Source: Pedobacter sp. ISL-64 (GTDB taxonomy: Bacteria > Bacteroidota > Bacteroidia > Sphingobacteriales > Sphingobacteriaceae). Taken from it: a DNA stretch of 64,000 nt. The stretch is from the NCBI RefSeq assembly GCF_018613605.1, contig NZ_JAGGPU010000006.1:292411-356410 (forward strand). The letters run 5' to 3'. This document shows positions 42,980 to 52,134 of the stretch, in pieces. A program made the translations under genes and the position numbers. Under the pieces are notes generated by a model. That model was not told where the DNA came from and did not search any database. It saw only the letters and a program-made list of their open reading frames with translations. The stretch's first letter is position 1. The number at the start of each line of letters is the position of its first letter.

Positions 42980-43401
42980 TTATTCTGACGAAGATTTTTT
43001 ATTATCGGTGTTAAGGAAACATGAATGATAGGTTTCTGCGCATAGCAAAACTACAATATTTATATTTAGGTTATCAGTACGTTTATTCAAAATCTCGATT
43101 AACCCCTTCCAATGCAAGTCTTAGTGCCTCGGACTTAATATCTTAATACGCTCGATATTGGCAGTTTAGCCTAAGTCTTAGCGCTTAAGGGACATTAAAC
43201 CATAGAATGTTATCCACCCTTAAATACAATTCACATCTTACGTCCAATATTAGCTAGCGCAAGTAACCCCTAATAAAGTCGCATTAACCCCCACTGGCTT
43301 TAACTTTTTACTGCCATCTTTGTTAAGACAGTGGAGCAGCAACCATTTAAAAACGGGCGAACCGAAAAGCCATATGAGTAGGATCAGAAAAAATCTATTT
43401 T
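42980..43401. other. 422-base gap without recognised genes
   Basis: Divergent gap between the AraC-type gene (minus) and the AHSA1 gene (plus). I see no RNA gene, repeat copy or ORF with coding character. The stretch has several scattered words such as TTAATATCTTAATACGC but no clear palindrome, and could be decayed sequence. Confidence 0.4.
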
Positions 43402-43851
43402 ATGTCTAACAACCAAGTTTCATTACACAGAGTAATTAAGGCATCTCCTGAAAAGTTATATCGTGCATTCATCGAGCCTGTAGCACTTGCTTCCTGGATG
43501 CCACCCTACGGCTATCTGGGTACGGTACACCAAATGGATGTTAAAGTGGGTGGTACTTTTAAAATGTCGTTCCAGAATTTCACTACGGGCAATAGCAATT
43601 CCTTCGGTGGTGAGTACCTGGAGGTTAAGCCGAATGAGCTGCTGAAGTTCACAGATAAATTTGATGATCCTAACATGCCAGGAACCATCGTAAATACGAT
43701 CAGATTAAAAAAGACTTCAGTAGGTACAGAACTGGAAATTTTACAGGAAAATATACCAGCAGCCATACCTGCCGAAATGTGTTACCTGGGTTGGCAGGAA
43801 TCGTTAGAAAAACTGATTAAATTGGTAGAGCCAGAAATACCTGAAGGTTAA
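43402..43851 (+). CDS. SRPBCC / AHSA1-type protein
   Basis: A 149-residue START/Bet v1-like protein of the AHSA1 branch: the opening VSLHRVIKASPEKLYRAFIEPVALASWMPP in outline is the family signature, followed by VGGTFKMSFQN, GEYLEVKPNELLKFTDKFDD and the C-terminal helix CYLGWQESLEKLIKLVEP. Such proteins bind hydrophobic ligands; no enzyme activity can be assigned. It is monocistronic, with a decayed palindromic repeat 35 bases downstream. Confidence 0.88.
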   Translation: MSNNQVSLHRVIKASPEKLYRAFIEPVALASWMPPYGYLGTVHQMDVKVGGTFKMSFQNFTTGNSNSFGGEYLEVKPNELLKFTDKFDDPNMPGTIVNTIRLKKTSVGTELEILQENIPAAIPAEMCYLGWQESLEKLIKLVEPEIPEG

Positions 43852-43885
43852 CTGGTTTATGGTTGGCAGCTTAGAAAATGGGGCG

Positions 43886-43988
43886 CCAATGCGGGGAGGA
43901 ACAAAAGCCTATCCCGACTTTCGGGGAAGCAACCTTTCCTGGTGCGATAAGATTGCTTCATCCGATAAAAAATCGGCCTCGCAATGAC
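43886..43988. repeat. Decayed copy of the CGTCATTGCGA family
   Basis: The right part (ATAAGATTGCTTCATCCGAT, then AAAAATCGGCCTCGCAATGACG) matches 33306-33391 in reverse orientation. The left part (CAATGCGGGGAGGAAC ... GAAGCAACCTT) matches only loosely, with an extra AGCCTATCCCGACTTTCGGGG. Confidence 0.7.
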
Positions 43989-44045
43989 GATCCATCTATA
44001 CCGATCAGCTCACCTCCTTTTTTAAGAGGCATAGATATGCCTATA

Positions 44046-44960
44046 TTACACCAGGTTAACCTTCGATAAATCGGCGCCTAAACCTTTGAGTGAAGCATAG
44101 GTTAGCTTATCCATCGTTGCCCCTTCAAAGCAGATCGTTTTAATAGCCTTGTAATATTTATTGGTGAGGGCGAAGGTAGAGCGAAAAGATACATTTTTAA
44201 GGGTTGCACCTTTAAATGTAGTTTCGTTAAGTGCTGCGTTGTGAAACAGCACCCCTGTAAAAGTCTGCCCATCCAAACGCAGTCCACGCAGATCGGAATA
44301 GTCAAAGTCTACCCCCTCAAACACGCAGTTTTCAAAAACCGTTTTCCTTAAATCGGTCTTGCTCAGTTTTACCTCAGTTAACTTGGTATTACTGATTGTT
44401 GCGCCGGCCAGTTCTAAAGCATAGAATTTTGTACGCACCAAAATGGCCTGACCAAAATTAGTGGCTGTAAGATCAGTAGCCGACAGGCTGCAATCGGTGA
44501 GGTTTGCAGCTTGAAAACTGGCTTCACGTGCATCGCTACCCAGAAACGAACTGCCAGTCAGGTCAGCACCAGTAAAATCTGAGCCGCGTAAATTACTCCC
44601 GTTAAATTTCAGCTTATGCGCGATAATACCAGCAAAATCAGTCTTAGCGAGATCGTTCCCGCTAAAATTGGTCAACAGCTGTGGCTGATGTGAATCTGTT
44701 AAACTGTTTACCTCTGGTACAGTCTCTTCAACCGCACTGATGGCATTTATAGAAGAGCGGTTTTCTGAAAAATAATTGAGGTCTACATCCAGAATTTTGG
44801 CGAGTTGGTTCAAGGTAATAATGTCTGGCATTGACTCTCCCCGCTCCCATTTCCCAACGGCCTGTGGACTTACAAATACATGTCCGGCAAGTCCGGCCTG
44901 AGACATGTTTATTTTTTTTCGTGCTCCCGCGATTTTATTGCCAATCATTTTTGCATCCAT
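44046..44960 (-). CDS. XRE-type HTH fused to pentapeptide repeats
   Basis: A 304-residue protein with two parts. Residues about 5-65 are an XRE/Cro-type HTH (IAGARKKINMSQAGLAGHVF, SPQAVGKWERGESMPD, LAKILDVDLNYF). After a linker, residues about 95-300 are a pentapeptide-repeat helix of A(D/N)LxX units: FNGSNLRGSDFTGADLTGSSF, ASFQAANLTDCSLSATDLTATNF and later LSKTDLRKTVFENC. Pentapeptide solenoids can mimic DNA and, in Qnr/MfpA, bind gyrase. Here the HTH may target the solenoid to DNA or autoregulate. It is monocistronic, divergent from nothing close. The function is unknown. Confidence 0.85.
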   Translation of the reverse strand: MDAKMIGNKIAGARKKINMSQAGLAGHVFVSPQAVGKWERGESMPDIITLNQLAKILDVDLNYFSENRSSINAISAVEETVPEVNSLTDSHQPQLLTNFSGNDLAKTDFAGIIAHKLKFNGSNLRGSDFTGADLTGSSFLGSDAREASFQAANLTDCSLSATDLTATNFGQAILVRTKFYALELAGATISNTKLTEVKLSKTDLRKTVFENCVFEGVDFDYSDLRGLRLDGQTFTGVLFHNAALNETTFKGATLKNVSFRSTFALTNKYYKAIKTICFEGATMDKLTYASLKGLGADLSKVNLV

Positions 44961-45092
44961 ACGTACTGTCTTTTTTTAATCTTTCGACATTGCAAATGTA
45001 GCCAGCCTGTTAGCCAGATTCAGCAAATCAGCCGATCATTATAGTTGTAATTACGCTACTTATTGTTGCTTTTTAGCAACCAGTGGTTGTAT

Positions 45093-45932
45093 TTAAGCTA
45101 CAAGCGAATTTCTAAAAGCTTTAAGGCTTAATCCTCTTTGCGATTTGAAAAATTTGTTCAAATGGCTTTCATCTGTAAAACCCAACTCATACGCAATTTC
45201 GCTGATCCGCATGTTACTGAAACGTAAACGGGCCTCAACCAGTTTAATCCTTAAATTGGCAATATATTGCTGAAGCGTTTCGTTGGTATGTTTCTTAAAA
45301 TATTTTCCAAAGTAATTCTCAGAAATACCAAATTGGCTACTCAGTTTTTCGGCCCTTAATTTCTCAGGATTATAAATATTCGCCTGGATATAGTTTAGTA
45401 ACGCCAAGGTTTTCTCTTCAGCATCTTCTTTAATGGCAGCAGGCAGGTATTTGGCAATATTCCGGGCTACCACAACAATCATCGTATCTACTATTTTCGC
45501 AATTAACTCTTTGTTATACAGATCGCGGTTTACATATTCGGCCATCATTGCATCAATAAGCGACCGAATAAAAGGTTTATCTGAGAAGTTTTTTAGGATA
45601 CAGCCTGGTTGATGACTGGCATTCTGCAGAATATATTCCATCCGCTGTACATCATCGGTACGAAAATCCTTCGATCGGATATATACATTTCCAAAACGGA
45701 GAAAGAAAAATTCGGTAGTGGTTTCTATCTCAAACGAATGGCAATCTTCTGGCGTAATCAGAAACATATGACCGGCATAATAATCAAATTTATTGTTATT
45801 GATGCACTGTTTTCCTGTGCCCGATAAAACATATACCAGTTCAAAAAATAAATGTTTATGGCCTTCTTTCGGACATTCATCTAACTTCTTATAAATAATT
45901 TCAAAAGGTTCGTATAGCGTTTCTTTATTCAT
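45093..45932 (-). CDS. AraC family transcription regulator
   Basis: A 279-residue AraC/XylS regulator. An N-terminal cupin-like sensor (HKHLFFELVYVLSGTGKQCINNN in parts, FLITPEDCHSFEIE) is followed by two HTH motifs (SSQFGISENYFGKYFKKHT and ISEIAYELGFTDESHLNKFFKSQRGLSLKAF in parts). The family usually senses a small molecule and activates a neighbouring gene. It is divergently placed 119 bases from the oxidoreductase gene at 46052, its most likely target. Confidence 0.92.
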   Translation of the reverse strand: MNKETLYEPFEIIYKKLDECPKEGHKHLFFELVYVLSGTGKQCINNNKFDYYAGHMFLITPEDCHSFEIETTTEFFFLRFGNVYIRSKDFRTDDVQRMEYILQNASHQPGCILKNFSDKPFIRSLIDAMMAEYVNRDLYNKELIAKIVDTMIVVVARNIAKYLPAAIKEDAEEKTLALLNYIQANIYNPEKLRAEKLSSQFGISENYFGKYFKKHTNETLQQYIANLRIKLVEARLRFSNMRISEIAYELGFTDESHLNKFFKSQRGLSLKAFRNSLVA

Positions 45933-46051
45933 TTTGTGCTAAACCATAGCGCAAATTTACCAATTAAAAGCAAATTTATACTGAATAATGACACCATATC
46001 AGTTTATATTTGCCTTACAGAAATTATAACATTGTATATTAATATAAAGAC

Positions 46052-47065
46052 ATGAACGCCATAGGATTTAAAACCTCACTACCCATTTCGGCAGAAGAAA
46101 GTTTTATCGAATTTGAAACAGCTGTTCCACAACCTAGCGGACGCGATATACTGGTTAAGATAAATGCAATCAGTGTAAATCCGGTAGATTATAAGATACG
46201 CCAGAACAGTGCTAAAGATACAGTATTGGAAACGCCTAAAGTGATTGACTGGGATGCTACCGGAACGGTAGAAGCTGTTGGAGAGGCGGTTACTTTTTTT
46301 AAACCTGGCGATGCGGTTTATTATGCTGGTGACCTTACGCGCAGTGGCAGTAATACCGAATATCAATTGATAGATGAACGTATTGTGGGTTTAAAGCCAA
46401 GCACACTCAGCAATGCCGAAGCTGCTGCTATGCCCCTAACCGCACTTACAGCATGGGAATCGTTATACGATCGTATCCGCATCAGCGAACAAAAAGATAA
46501 AGGAAAAAGTATACTTATTATTGGAGGTGCCGGTGGTGTAGGTTCAATTGCCATACAGCTCGCAAAAAAAATAAGCGGACTAAAGGTAATTACCACAGCT
46601 TCGCGTACAGAAACCAAAGAATGGTGCCTGGAGATGGGAGCCGATTTGGTAGTAGACCATAAAAACCTGATTGAAGAAATACATGCAGGAGGTTATCAGG
46701 AAGTAGACTTTATACTAGATTTTGTTGATTTAAATAGCTATTGGGATGCCGTAGTAGAATTGATCAAACCGCAGGGACACATTGTTTCCATTACCGGTTC
46801 AGCCACTCCTATTGCGCTGAATAAGTTAAAAAACAAAAGTGTTACTTTTTCGTGGGAATTGATGTACACCCGTTCGATGTATCAAACCGCTGATATGGAA
46901 GAGCAACACCATATTTTAAATAAACTCGCCGAACTTTTTGACAATGGCACGCTTAAAACGACATTAAACACCAGGCTGAAAGGATTTACAGCAGCAAACC
47001 TAAAAGAAGCACACCGCTTATTAGAAAGTGGAAAAACGATTGGTAAGGTTGTAATCGAATATTAG
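46052..47065 (+). CDS. Zinc-type alcohol dehydrogenase / quinone oxidoreductase-like
   Basis: Medium-chain dehydrogenase/reductase of 337 residues, in the zinc-binding alcohol dehydrogenase-like family that includes quinone oxidoreductases. GroES-like domain: DILVKINAISVNPVDYKIRQ, IDWDATGTVEAVG, FKPGDAVYYAG. Rossmann motif LIIGGAGGVGSIAIQLAK near residue 155. The catalytic zinc ligand Cys of true alcohol dehydrogenases is absent (SVNPVDYK), as in quinone reductases using NADPH. The AraC gene is divergent, 119 bases away, and probably controls it. Confidence 0.9.
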   Translation: MNAIGFKTSLPISAEESFIEFETAVPQPSGRDILVKINAISVNPVDYKIRQNSAKDTVLETPKVIDWDATGTVEAVGEAVTFFKPGDAVYYAGDLTRSGSNTEYQLIDERIVGLKPSTLSNAEAAAMPLTALTAWESLYDRIRISEQKDKGKSILIIGGAGGVGSIAIQLAKKISGLKVITTASRTETKEWCLEMGADLVVDHKNLIEEIHAGGYQEVDFILDFVDLNSYWDAVVELIKPQGHIVSITGSATPIALNKLKNKSVTFSWELMYTRSMYQTADMEEQHHILNKLAELFDNGTLKTTLNTRLKGFTAANLKEAHRLLESGKTIGKVVIEY

Positions 47066-47159
47066 GAATTATAGATATAGGTGGTACCATAAATATCGGA
47101 TTGTAATCCTGATAAATCAGTTTTAAAAACAATGGATTGACGATATAGGATACGGGTAT

Positions 47160-47308
47160 CGTCATTCCCAACCCGATAGCTATCGGGTTGATTGGAAACC
47201 ACGCAGTGCACATGAATGCCTTTGAAGAGAAGAAAGCTTATGAATAATCGTAATGCTTGATAGGGGCCTGTCGGTTCCATTAAGATTCCCGCCTGCGCGG
47301 GAAAGACG
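47160..47308. repeat. Long dispersed repeat with CCCGATAGCTATCGGG core, copy 2
   Basis: Runs from CGTCATTCCCAACCCGATAG to GATTCCCGCCTGCGCGGGAA, in the opposite orientation to 36850-36983. The middle, with CATGAATGCCTTTGAA and CTTATGAATAATCGTAATGC, is also shared, and there is an extra CCTGTCGGTTCC in this copy. Short ORFs across it are not genes. The rest of the gap 47066-47482 has no recognised feature. Confidence 0.9.
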
Positions 47309-47482
47309 ACCAGTTTTCAGAATGTGCATTTAGTAGAAGTTAGTATTTAGCCAAAAACAAAGGAGCTGAATTATAAATTATGTTACAGTCTTTATTGCTT
47401 ACGATAGCACGGAAACAAGAAAAGGCTACTCCTTTCGGAGCAACCTTCCCGTATTTTTGATCGATAAAATAAATTGGGCGGG

Positions 47483-47782
47483 TTATTTTTTCCCGCTCAT
47501 ATCCATAAAGATTGATTTGATGCCTTCCAAAAGCTCTTTGCTCTCGCTTGCCAGCACCAATGGAAACCATTCGTCTGTGTGCAATTCTATCACATGCTCA
47601 TGGATCAGGTAATGCCTGCCAGATCTAACCCTTCGCCGATTGCCGGGAATGACTGTTCCTGATAACATTTTGATTATAATTTTCGTAATCATCCTAATGT
47701 ATTTCGGAGAATCCTCATATTTACAATCAATAAAAAGGATCCATAATCCGTTCATCGTATTGTATTGTATACTTGCTTTCAT
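47483..47782 (-). CDS. Hypothetical protein
   Basis: A 99-residue ORF from an ATG, 41 bases downstream of the porin-like gene on the same strand. It has a plausible pattern of hydrophobic and charged stretches (NGLWILFIDCKY, YIRMITKIIIKMLSG, YLIHEHVIELHTDEWFPLVLASESKELLEGIKSIF in pieces), suggestive of a small alpha/beta protein. I do not recognise a family, and a competing ORF covers part of it in another frame (start 47570). It may be a real small gene or a decayed one. Confidence 0.4.
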   Translation of the reverse strand: MKASIQYNTMNGLWILFIDCKYEDSPKYIRMITKIIIKMLSGTVIPGNRRRVRSGRHYLIHEHVIELHTDEWFPLVLASESKELLEGIKSIFMDMSGKK

Positions 47783-47823
47783 TTATGAAGCTTATTAAAG
47801 ATGATTACTAAGGAATGCCCGTT

Positions 47824-48381
47824 TTATAAGCTGAAGCCCCAGGCGATCCTGAGGCCTACAAAGTTGTTCGTATGGTCGCAGTGATAGAATTTGCCATTGC
47901 TTTCATAGCGTAATCCTGCATCGATATAATTATTGTTGTGCAGATAAAATATCATTCCTGCCTGTGGCGCGTATACAAACGCAGCTTTTTTGCCCTCAAC
48001 ACAATTTGTTTTATTTAAAAGAAAGGAGAAACCTATTTCCGACTGCAGATAAAGATTACTTCTGTAGAAATATTTTAAGCCTGCTTTAACTGGTACAAGC
48101 TGTAAATCATCTACCAGGCGGGAGTAGTTGCCCGATACAAAAATGTTATTGAATCCAGTATTTACCGAGGCATATAAAATGCTTTCGGTAATGGGAAATT
48201 CTGCCTGAACGGAAACGCCAAGCGGCGCCTCGTACTTTTTAGCCAAATAGCCAGTAGCCAAACCTGTTTCAATACCAACAGAATACCGGATACCGGTACC
48301 ACCATAAACCTGTGATTGTGCTTTGGCGCCTTGAAAAGCAAACAATGGCAACAGTAGAGTTAGTGCGTTAATTGTTTTCAT
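47824..48381 (-). CDS. Small outer-membrane beta-barrel protein
   Basis: A 185-residue protein with a Sec signal (ALTLLLPLFAFQGAKA-Q) and alternating amphipathic strands (YSVGIETGLATGYLAKKY, LGVSVQAEFPI, LYASVNTGFNNIFVSGNY, AGLKYFYRSNLYLQSEIGFSFL) that end in an aromatic C-terminal strand, LRIAWGFSL. That is the layout of an eight-strand outer-membrane beta-barrel (OmpX/porin_2-like). It is monocistronic or followed by the small ORF at 47483. The function is unknown. Confidence 0.78.
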   Translation of the reverse strand: MKTINALTLLLPLFAFQGAKAQSQVYGGTGIRYSVGIETGLATGYLAKKYEAPLGVSVQAEFPITESILYASVNTGFNNIFVSGNYSRLVDDLQLVPVKAGLKYFYRSNLYLQSEIGFSFLLNKTNCVEGKKAAFVYAPQAGMIFYLHNNNYIDAGLRYESNGKFYHCDHTNNFVGLRIAWGFSL

Positions 48382-48534
48382 GATTTCGAAATTTTAGTGA
48401 ATAGAAATCCATCACCATAAAGTGTATTTATGGTGAATTATTTAGAGAGATACTATAAAAAAAGGGAGAGTTCACCGGGATGGTAAACGCTAAGAAGATA
48501 TGGGTTTAAAATAAATTAAAATACCAGCGATGGC

Positions 48535-48951
48535 TTAAGAAATAGACCGATTGTTATTTCTTGGCATAGTATGATGTGCAACTGTTTCTGAAACACTCTT
48601 ATCAATGTTGTTATTGCTTAATATTTCGTTGTATTTTTCAAGTAACTTGATGTATTTATTCATCCAGAAGTATACAGAATTCGCATCACCTTTAGTTTGA
48701 TCCCCTGTATGGGCATCTAAAGCTTCGTGGATATAGTTACTGTTTTTAGCAAAAGTTTCGGGTAACTCAACAGAAAAATCGTGACCGATTACGGTACCCA
48801 CTTTCCAAATAATTTCAGGGTTTAGACTTTTCTGATCAAACCAATTGTAAATAGTTCTTCTACTTACATTTAATTTCCGGGATAATTCACTTATCCCCAT
48901 TCTATCTCTGCGTACAACACGCTCAAGAACTTGGCCTACATTTAAACTCAT
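48535..48951 (-). CDS. Small HTH DNA-binding protein at the end of the EPS locus
   Basis: A 138-residue protein with an N-terminal HTH (RRDRMGISELSRKLNVSRRTIYNWFDQ in outline; recognition helix SRRTIYNWF) and a C-terminal region rich in Asn/Lys that ends unstructured. It lies 134 bases downstream of the dehydratase gene on the same strand, at the 3' end of the polysaccharide locus, so it may regulate the locus. No effector domain is visible. The TTATTTTA-rich gap between them may hold its own promoter. Confidence 0.7.
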   Translation of the reverse strand: MSLNVGQVLERVVRRDRMGISELSRKLNVSRRTIYNWFDQKSLNPEIIWKVGTVIGHDFSVELPETFAKNSNYIHEALDAHTGDQTKGDANSVYFWMNKYIKLLEKYNEILSNNNIDKSVSETVAHHTMPRNNNRSIS

Positions 48952-49085
48952 AGCAGTTAATTTAATTTAAAATAAAACATTTAAACTCGATCAACAATCT
49001 GGGACGACTATTACTATTTAATGCAATTTAATAATTATTTCACGAACAAAAGTAAAATAATTTTATTAGGGTATTTTTACGGTAA

Positions 49086-51014
49086 TTAATTGGCAACCAA
49101 CAGGTCTAATTCTTCAAATCTCGAATTATTACTGATGTAGTCGGGTATAATTTCTTTCATTTTCTTCACCATATTCAAATCGTTGCCATCGTTATTCAGC
49201 ACTATCAGATCTTTAATAATCTGATTAACGTACAAATAATTGTAAGCTACTTTTTGCGATATTTTAATTTTTGGATGGTGGGTGGGTATAATTTCTTCAT
49301 CAATAAGCAAAAGTTCTTCATACAGCTTCTCTCCTGGTCTTAAACCTGTAAACACGATATCGACATCCTCATAAGGTGTTAAACCCGCTAATTTGATCAT
49401 ATTTACAGCTAAATCGACAATCTTAACTGGCTTACCCATATCGAAAAGGTATATCTCTCCCCCTTTACCCATTGCTCCCGCTTCCATTACCAATTGAACG
49501 GCCTCCGGAATCGTCATAAAATAGCGGGTAATTTCCGGATCGGTTACTGTTATAGGGCCTCTTTTTTCTATCTGGCTTTTAAACCTTGGAATAACAGAGC
49601 CATTTGAGCCCAAAACATTTCCGAAACGGGTAGTTACAAAACGGGTGCGCGGAGCTTGTGTGGTAATTTCACCAGTTGAAATAATCTCAGGACTGTTTAG
49701 TGACTGAATATAAATTTCGGCCAAACGTTTAGATGCCCCCATTACATTGGTTGGCTTAACAGCTTTATCGGTAGAAATCATTACAAACTTTTCTACGCCA
49801 AATTCCATTGATATGTCGGCCATGTTTTTAGTGCCCAGTACATTGGTTAAAATGGCCTCAGCTGGATTATTCTCCATCATGGGAACATGTTTGTAAGCCG
49901 CAGCATGGAAAACAATTTCAGGTTTATAGAGTTCGAATAATGTTCTGATCCGGTTTAAATTCTGCACATTGGCCATAAATATCTTCACGTTCGCGTCCTG
50001 GAAGTTATCTTCCAGTTCGAGTTTTAAATCGTGAAGCGGTGTTTCTGCCTGGTCGCAGAGAATTACAGATTTAGGATTGTACTGTAAGGCCTGCCGAACA
50101 ATCTCCGATCCGATAGAACCCGCAGCGCCTGTAACTAAAATACATTTACCACTTAAATCTTTCAGAATATTCTTTTTATTGAGCTTGATCGGTTCACGTT
50201 CCAGCAGATCTTCAATTTTCAGGTCGCGTAATTGGTGCGAATCCAACTTCCCGTATAACCATTTATCTGATGGCGGCACCATAATTACTTTCATACCTTC
50301 GTTAACACAGATATCGATAATTTTCTTTTTGTTTAAAGTGTTTAGTGCATCTTCTGCAAAAAGTATCTTTTTTATATTGTGTTTTTCTTTTAATAACGCC
50401 ACTGAGCAAGAGTGGTATACTTTTTTCTGCTCGAGGTATTTATCAACCCGATCTCTGTTATCATCAACAAAGCCAATGATGTTCAGGTTAGAATCTCCAT
50501 TCTGTTCTATTGCTTTTTTGATGAGGATCGCTTTTTTTTCTGATCCATAAATCAGAATATTCTCTTTGGTTTCTGATTTAAGTTCTTTAAAAAACAAAAA
50601 CACTCCTTTTACCAAAATACGCATGAGAATAAGCAGCGATGAGGAGATAAAAAAGTTCAATATCAATGCCTTATCCATTTGATGCCAAAGCAATTGAAAA
50701 CGTTGCGAAAGTATTTTATTTACGCTAACAAAGAGTAAACTGGTTACAAAAACCGCAAGGAAGACCCTCAAAATATCTTCGGTATTGGAATAACGGATAA
50801 TACCGGTGTGTATTCTTAGTGAAATGAAAACACCTGCAGCGATGGAACAATAAAGTGCCACGTAAACTGCATTGCCGGAGTTAAAAACGTCGGCGTAGTT
50901 TAATGTATTGGTTAGTACAATGGATATAAACAATGTCCATACAACGATCATCTGATCAATCAATAAAATTAACCACCTTGAGTGTGCTCTGTCTGGAAAA
51001 AAGAAATTTTTCAT
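49086..51014 (-). CDS. UDP-sugar 4,6-dehydratase, WbpM/FlaA1-CapD type
   Basis: A 642-residue polysaccharide biosynthesis protein. Four N-terminal membrane helices (to about residue 145) and a Rossmann-like CoA_binding_3 domain precede the extended SDR domain, whose NAD motif is LVTGAAGSIGSEIVRQA (near residue 295). STDKAVKPTNVMGASKR has Met where classic SDRs have Tyr, as in WbpM/PglF/FlaA1 enzymes that make UDP-4-keto-6-deoxy-GlcNAc. ATRFGNVLGSNGSVIP is also typical. It supplies amino-deoxy sugars for the surface polymer; an aminotransferase and a GNAT lie upstream in the same locus. Confidence 0.93.
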   Translation of the reverse strand: MKNFFFPDRAHSRWLILLIDQMIVVWTLFISIVLTNTLNYADVFNSGNAVYVALYCSIAAGVFISLRIHTGIIRYSNTEDILRVFLAVFVTSLLFVSVNKILSQRFQLLWHQMDKALILNFFISSSLLILMRILVKGVFLFFKELKSETKENILIYGSEKKAILIKKAIEQNGDSNLNIIGFVDDNRDRVDKYLEQKKVYHSCSVALLKEKHNIKKILFAEDALNTLNKKKIIDICVNEGMKVIMVPPSDKWLYGKLDSHQLRDLKIEDLLEREPIKLNKKNILKDLSGKCILVTGAAGSIGSEIVRQALQYNPKSVILCDQAETPLHDLKLELEDNFQDANVKIFMANVQNLNRIRTLFELYKPEIVFHAAAYKHVPMMENNPAEAILTNVLGTKNMADISMEFGVEKFVMISTDKAVKPTNVMGASKRLAEIYIQSLNSPEIISTGEITTQAPRTRFVTTRFGNVLGSNGSVIPRFKSQIEKRGPITVTDPEITRYFMTIPEAVQLVMEAGAMGKGGEIYLFDMGKPVKIVDLAVNMIKLAGLTPYEDVDIVFTGLRPGEKLYEELLLIDEEIIPTHHPKIKISQKVAYNYLYVNQIIKDLIVLNNDGNDLNMVKKMKEIIPDYISNNSRFEELDLLVAN

Positions 51015-51045
51015 AATTGAGAATCATTAAATATTCGTTTAAAGT

Positions 51046-52110
51046 TTATTGAGGTATCATTCTATAAAGGGGGAAAAAGTCTATATCTGTATGTATCTGA
51101 TTACCCGATTTTTCTACTAACTGATTATAAACAGCTTTATTGGCAATAAAACGCCAACTGCAATAATCTAAAACCATATTTGAAAAACCCAGTTTCCATT
51201 CAAATAGCGAATCTTCTTTATAACCAAGTCCGCCACCTAAATGGTAGTATTTCATCTTCCACTTGCGGCCTAACTCACTAATTTCATCAACCAAGAATTT
51301 AGCTGGAGAATTTTTAAGATAATGGGCATTAGTGGCAATTAAGTGTCCTTCTATAATGCTATTGGTACACATAATTATACTTCCGCAAACCAAATCATCG
51401 TTCGAATAAGCCAGGATTAACTTACAGTCGAATTCTGTAGCCTGAACAAGCTTGGTAAAGTATTCTTCAGTAAAAAGATAAAAATCAGCAGCACTAATAC
51501 GGTTCATATTAGATTGATAAAGCTTCGTGAAAGCAGCGATATTTTCCTGAGTGGCAGCCTCAACAGCAATATAACCAAACTTTCTACATTTCTTAATGCT
51601 ATCTCTCGTTGTTTGCCTATACTGTTTGCGTTGCTCTTCTATACTTTGTTGTAAGTTAATGGCAACTGTTTTTCCATTTTCATATATGCTATCCGTTTTT
51701 TGTAACAGTATATTTTGATCAAAAAAAGGGTGAAGCCTGGAGAAAACAGAAACGTAGCTGCCTTTATATAAGAATGCTGAAAAAGCGTTTAAAAAATTTC
51801 CTTTTAAACTGTCGCTCATATCGGTAAATTTCAGGTTAGAAACAGGGCCTGAATATCCGTAAACGCAATGCAGATCGTAATATGGCGTATCCTGTATTGC
51901 ACGTTCTAGTAAAGGCATAGCGATAAAACTATTGGCTTCGCAATACACAAATAAAATGGGCCTTCCGTTGGTTGCCATAGCATGATAGTGCCAGGTATGA
52001 TAAAAATCATAATCGGCAGCCAAGCTAATATACTTTACCCAATCGTCTTTTTGCTCTAAAGTTAATTGCAAAGTAGTGCCCGCAGCATTATTTTCAATCA
52101 GCATATCCAT
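51046..52110 (-). CDS. FemAB/GNAT-like acyltransferase, paralogue 1
   Basis: A 354-residue protein of the GNAT/FemAB-like (Acetyltransf_6, BioF2-like) fold, without membrane segments. Marks are DDWVKYISLAADYDFYHTW, VYGYSGPVSNLKF, YRQTTRDSIKKCRKFGY, YLKNSPAKFLVDEISELG and YHLGGGLGYKEDSLFEWKLGFSN. It is closely similar along its length to the next gene upstream (52135-53172), so they are tandem duplicates. Relatives add amino acids or acyl groups to sugars and peptidoglycan; here it probably decorates the polymer's amino sugar. Nine residues of the N-terminus are uncertain because of closely spaced Met codons. Confidence 0.8.
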   Translation of the reverse strand: MDMLIENNAAGTTLQLTLEQKDDWVKYISLAADYDFYHTWHYHAMATNGRPILFVYCEANSFIAMPLLERAIQDTPYYDLHCVYGYSGPVSNLKFTDMSDSLKGNFLNAFSAFLYKGSYVSVFSRLHPFFDQNILLQKTDSIYENGKTVAINLQQSIEEQRKQYRQTTRDSIKKCRKFGYIAVEAATQENIAAFTKLYQSNMNRISAADFYLFTEEYFTKLVQATEFDCKLILAYSNDDLVCGSIIMCTNSIIEGHLIATNAHYLKNSPAKFLVDEISELGRKWKMKYYHLGGGLGYKEDSLFEWKLGFSNMVLDYCSWRFIANKAVYNQLVEKSGNQIHTDIDFFPLYRMIPQ

Positions 52111-52134
52111 TTTATTAAAAGAAATAATAATTAA

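Noticed and set aside
46986..47280. Short ORFs on the minus strand at the end of the oxidoreductase gene
   Set aside because: They lie in the dispersed repeat 47160-47308 or antisense to the oxidoreductase gene.
47340..47570. 76-codon minus-strand ORF
   Set aside because: It overlaps the somewhat better ORF 47483-47782 in another frame and has no start signal or family.
50077..50550. 157-codon ORF antisense to the dehydratase gene
   Set aside because: Low-complexity Ser/Ile/Phe composition; the other strand is clearly coding.
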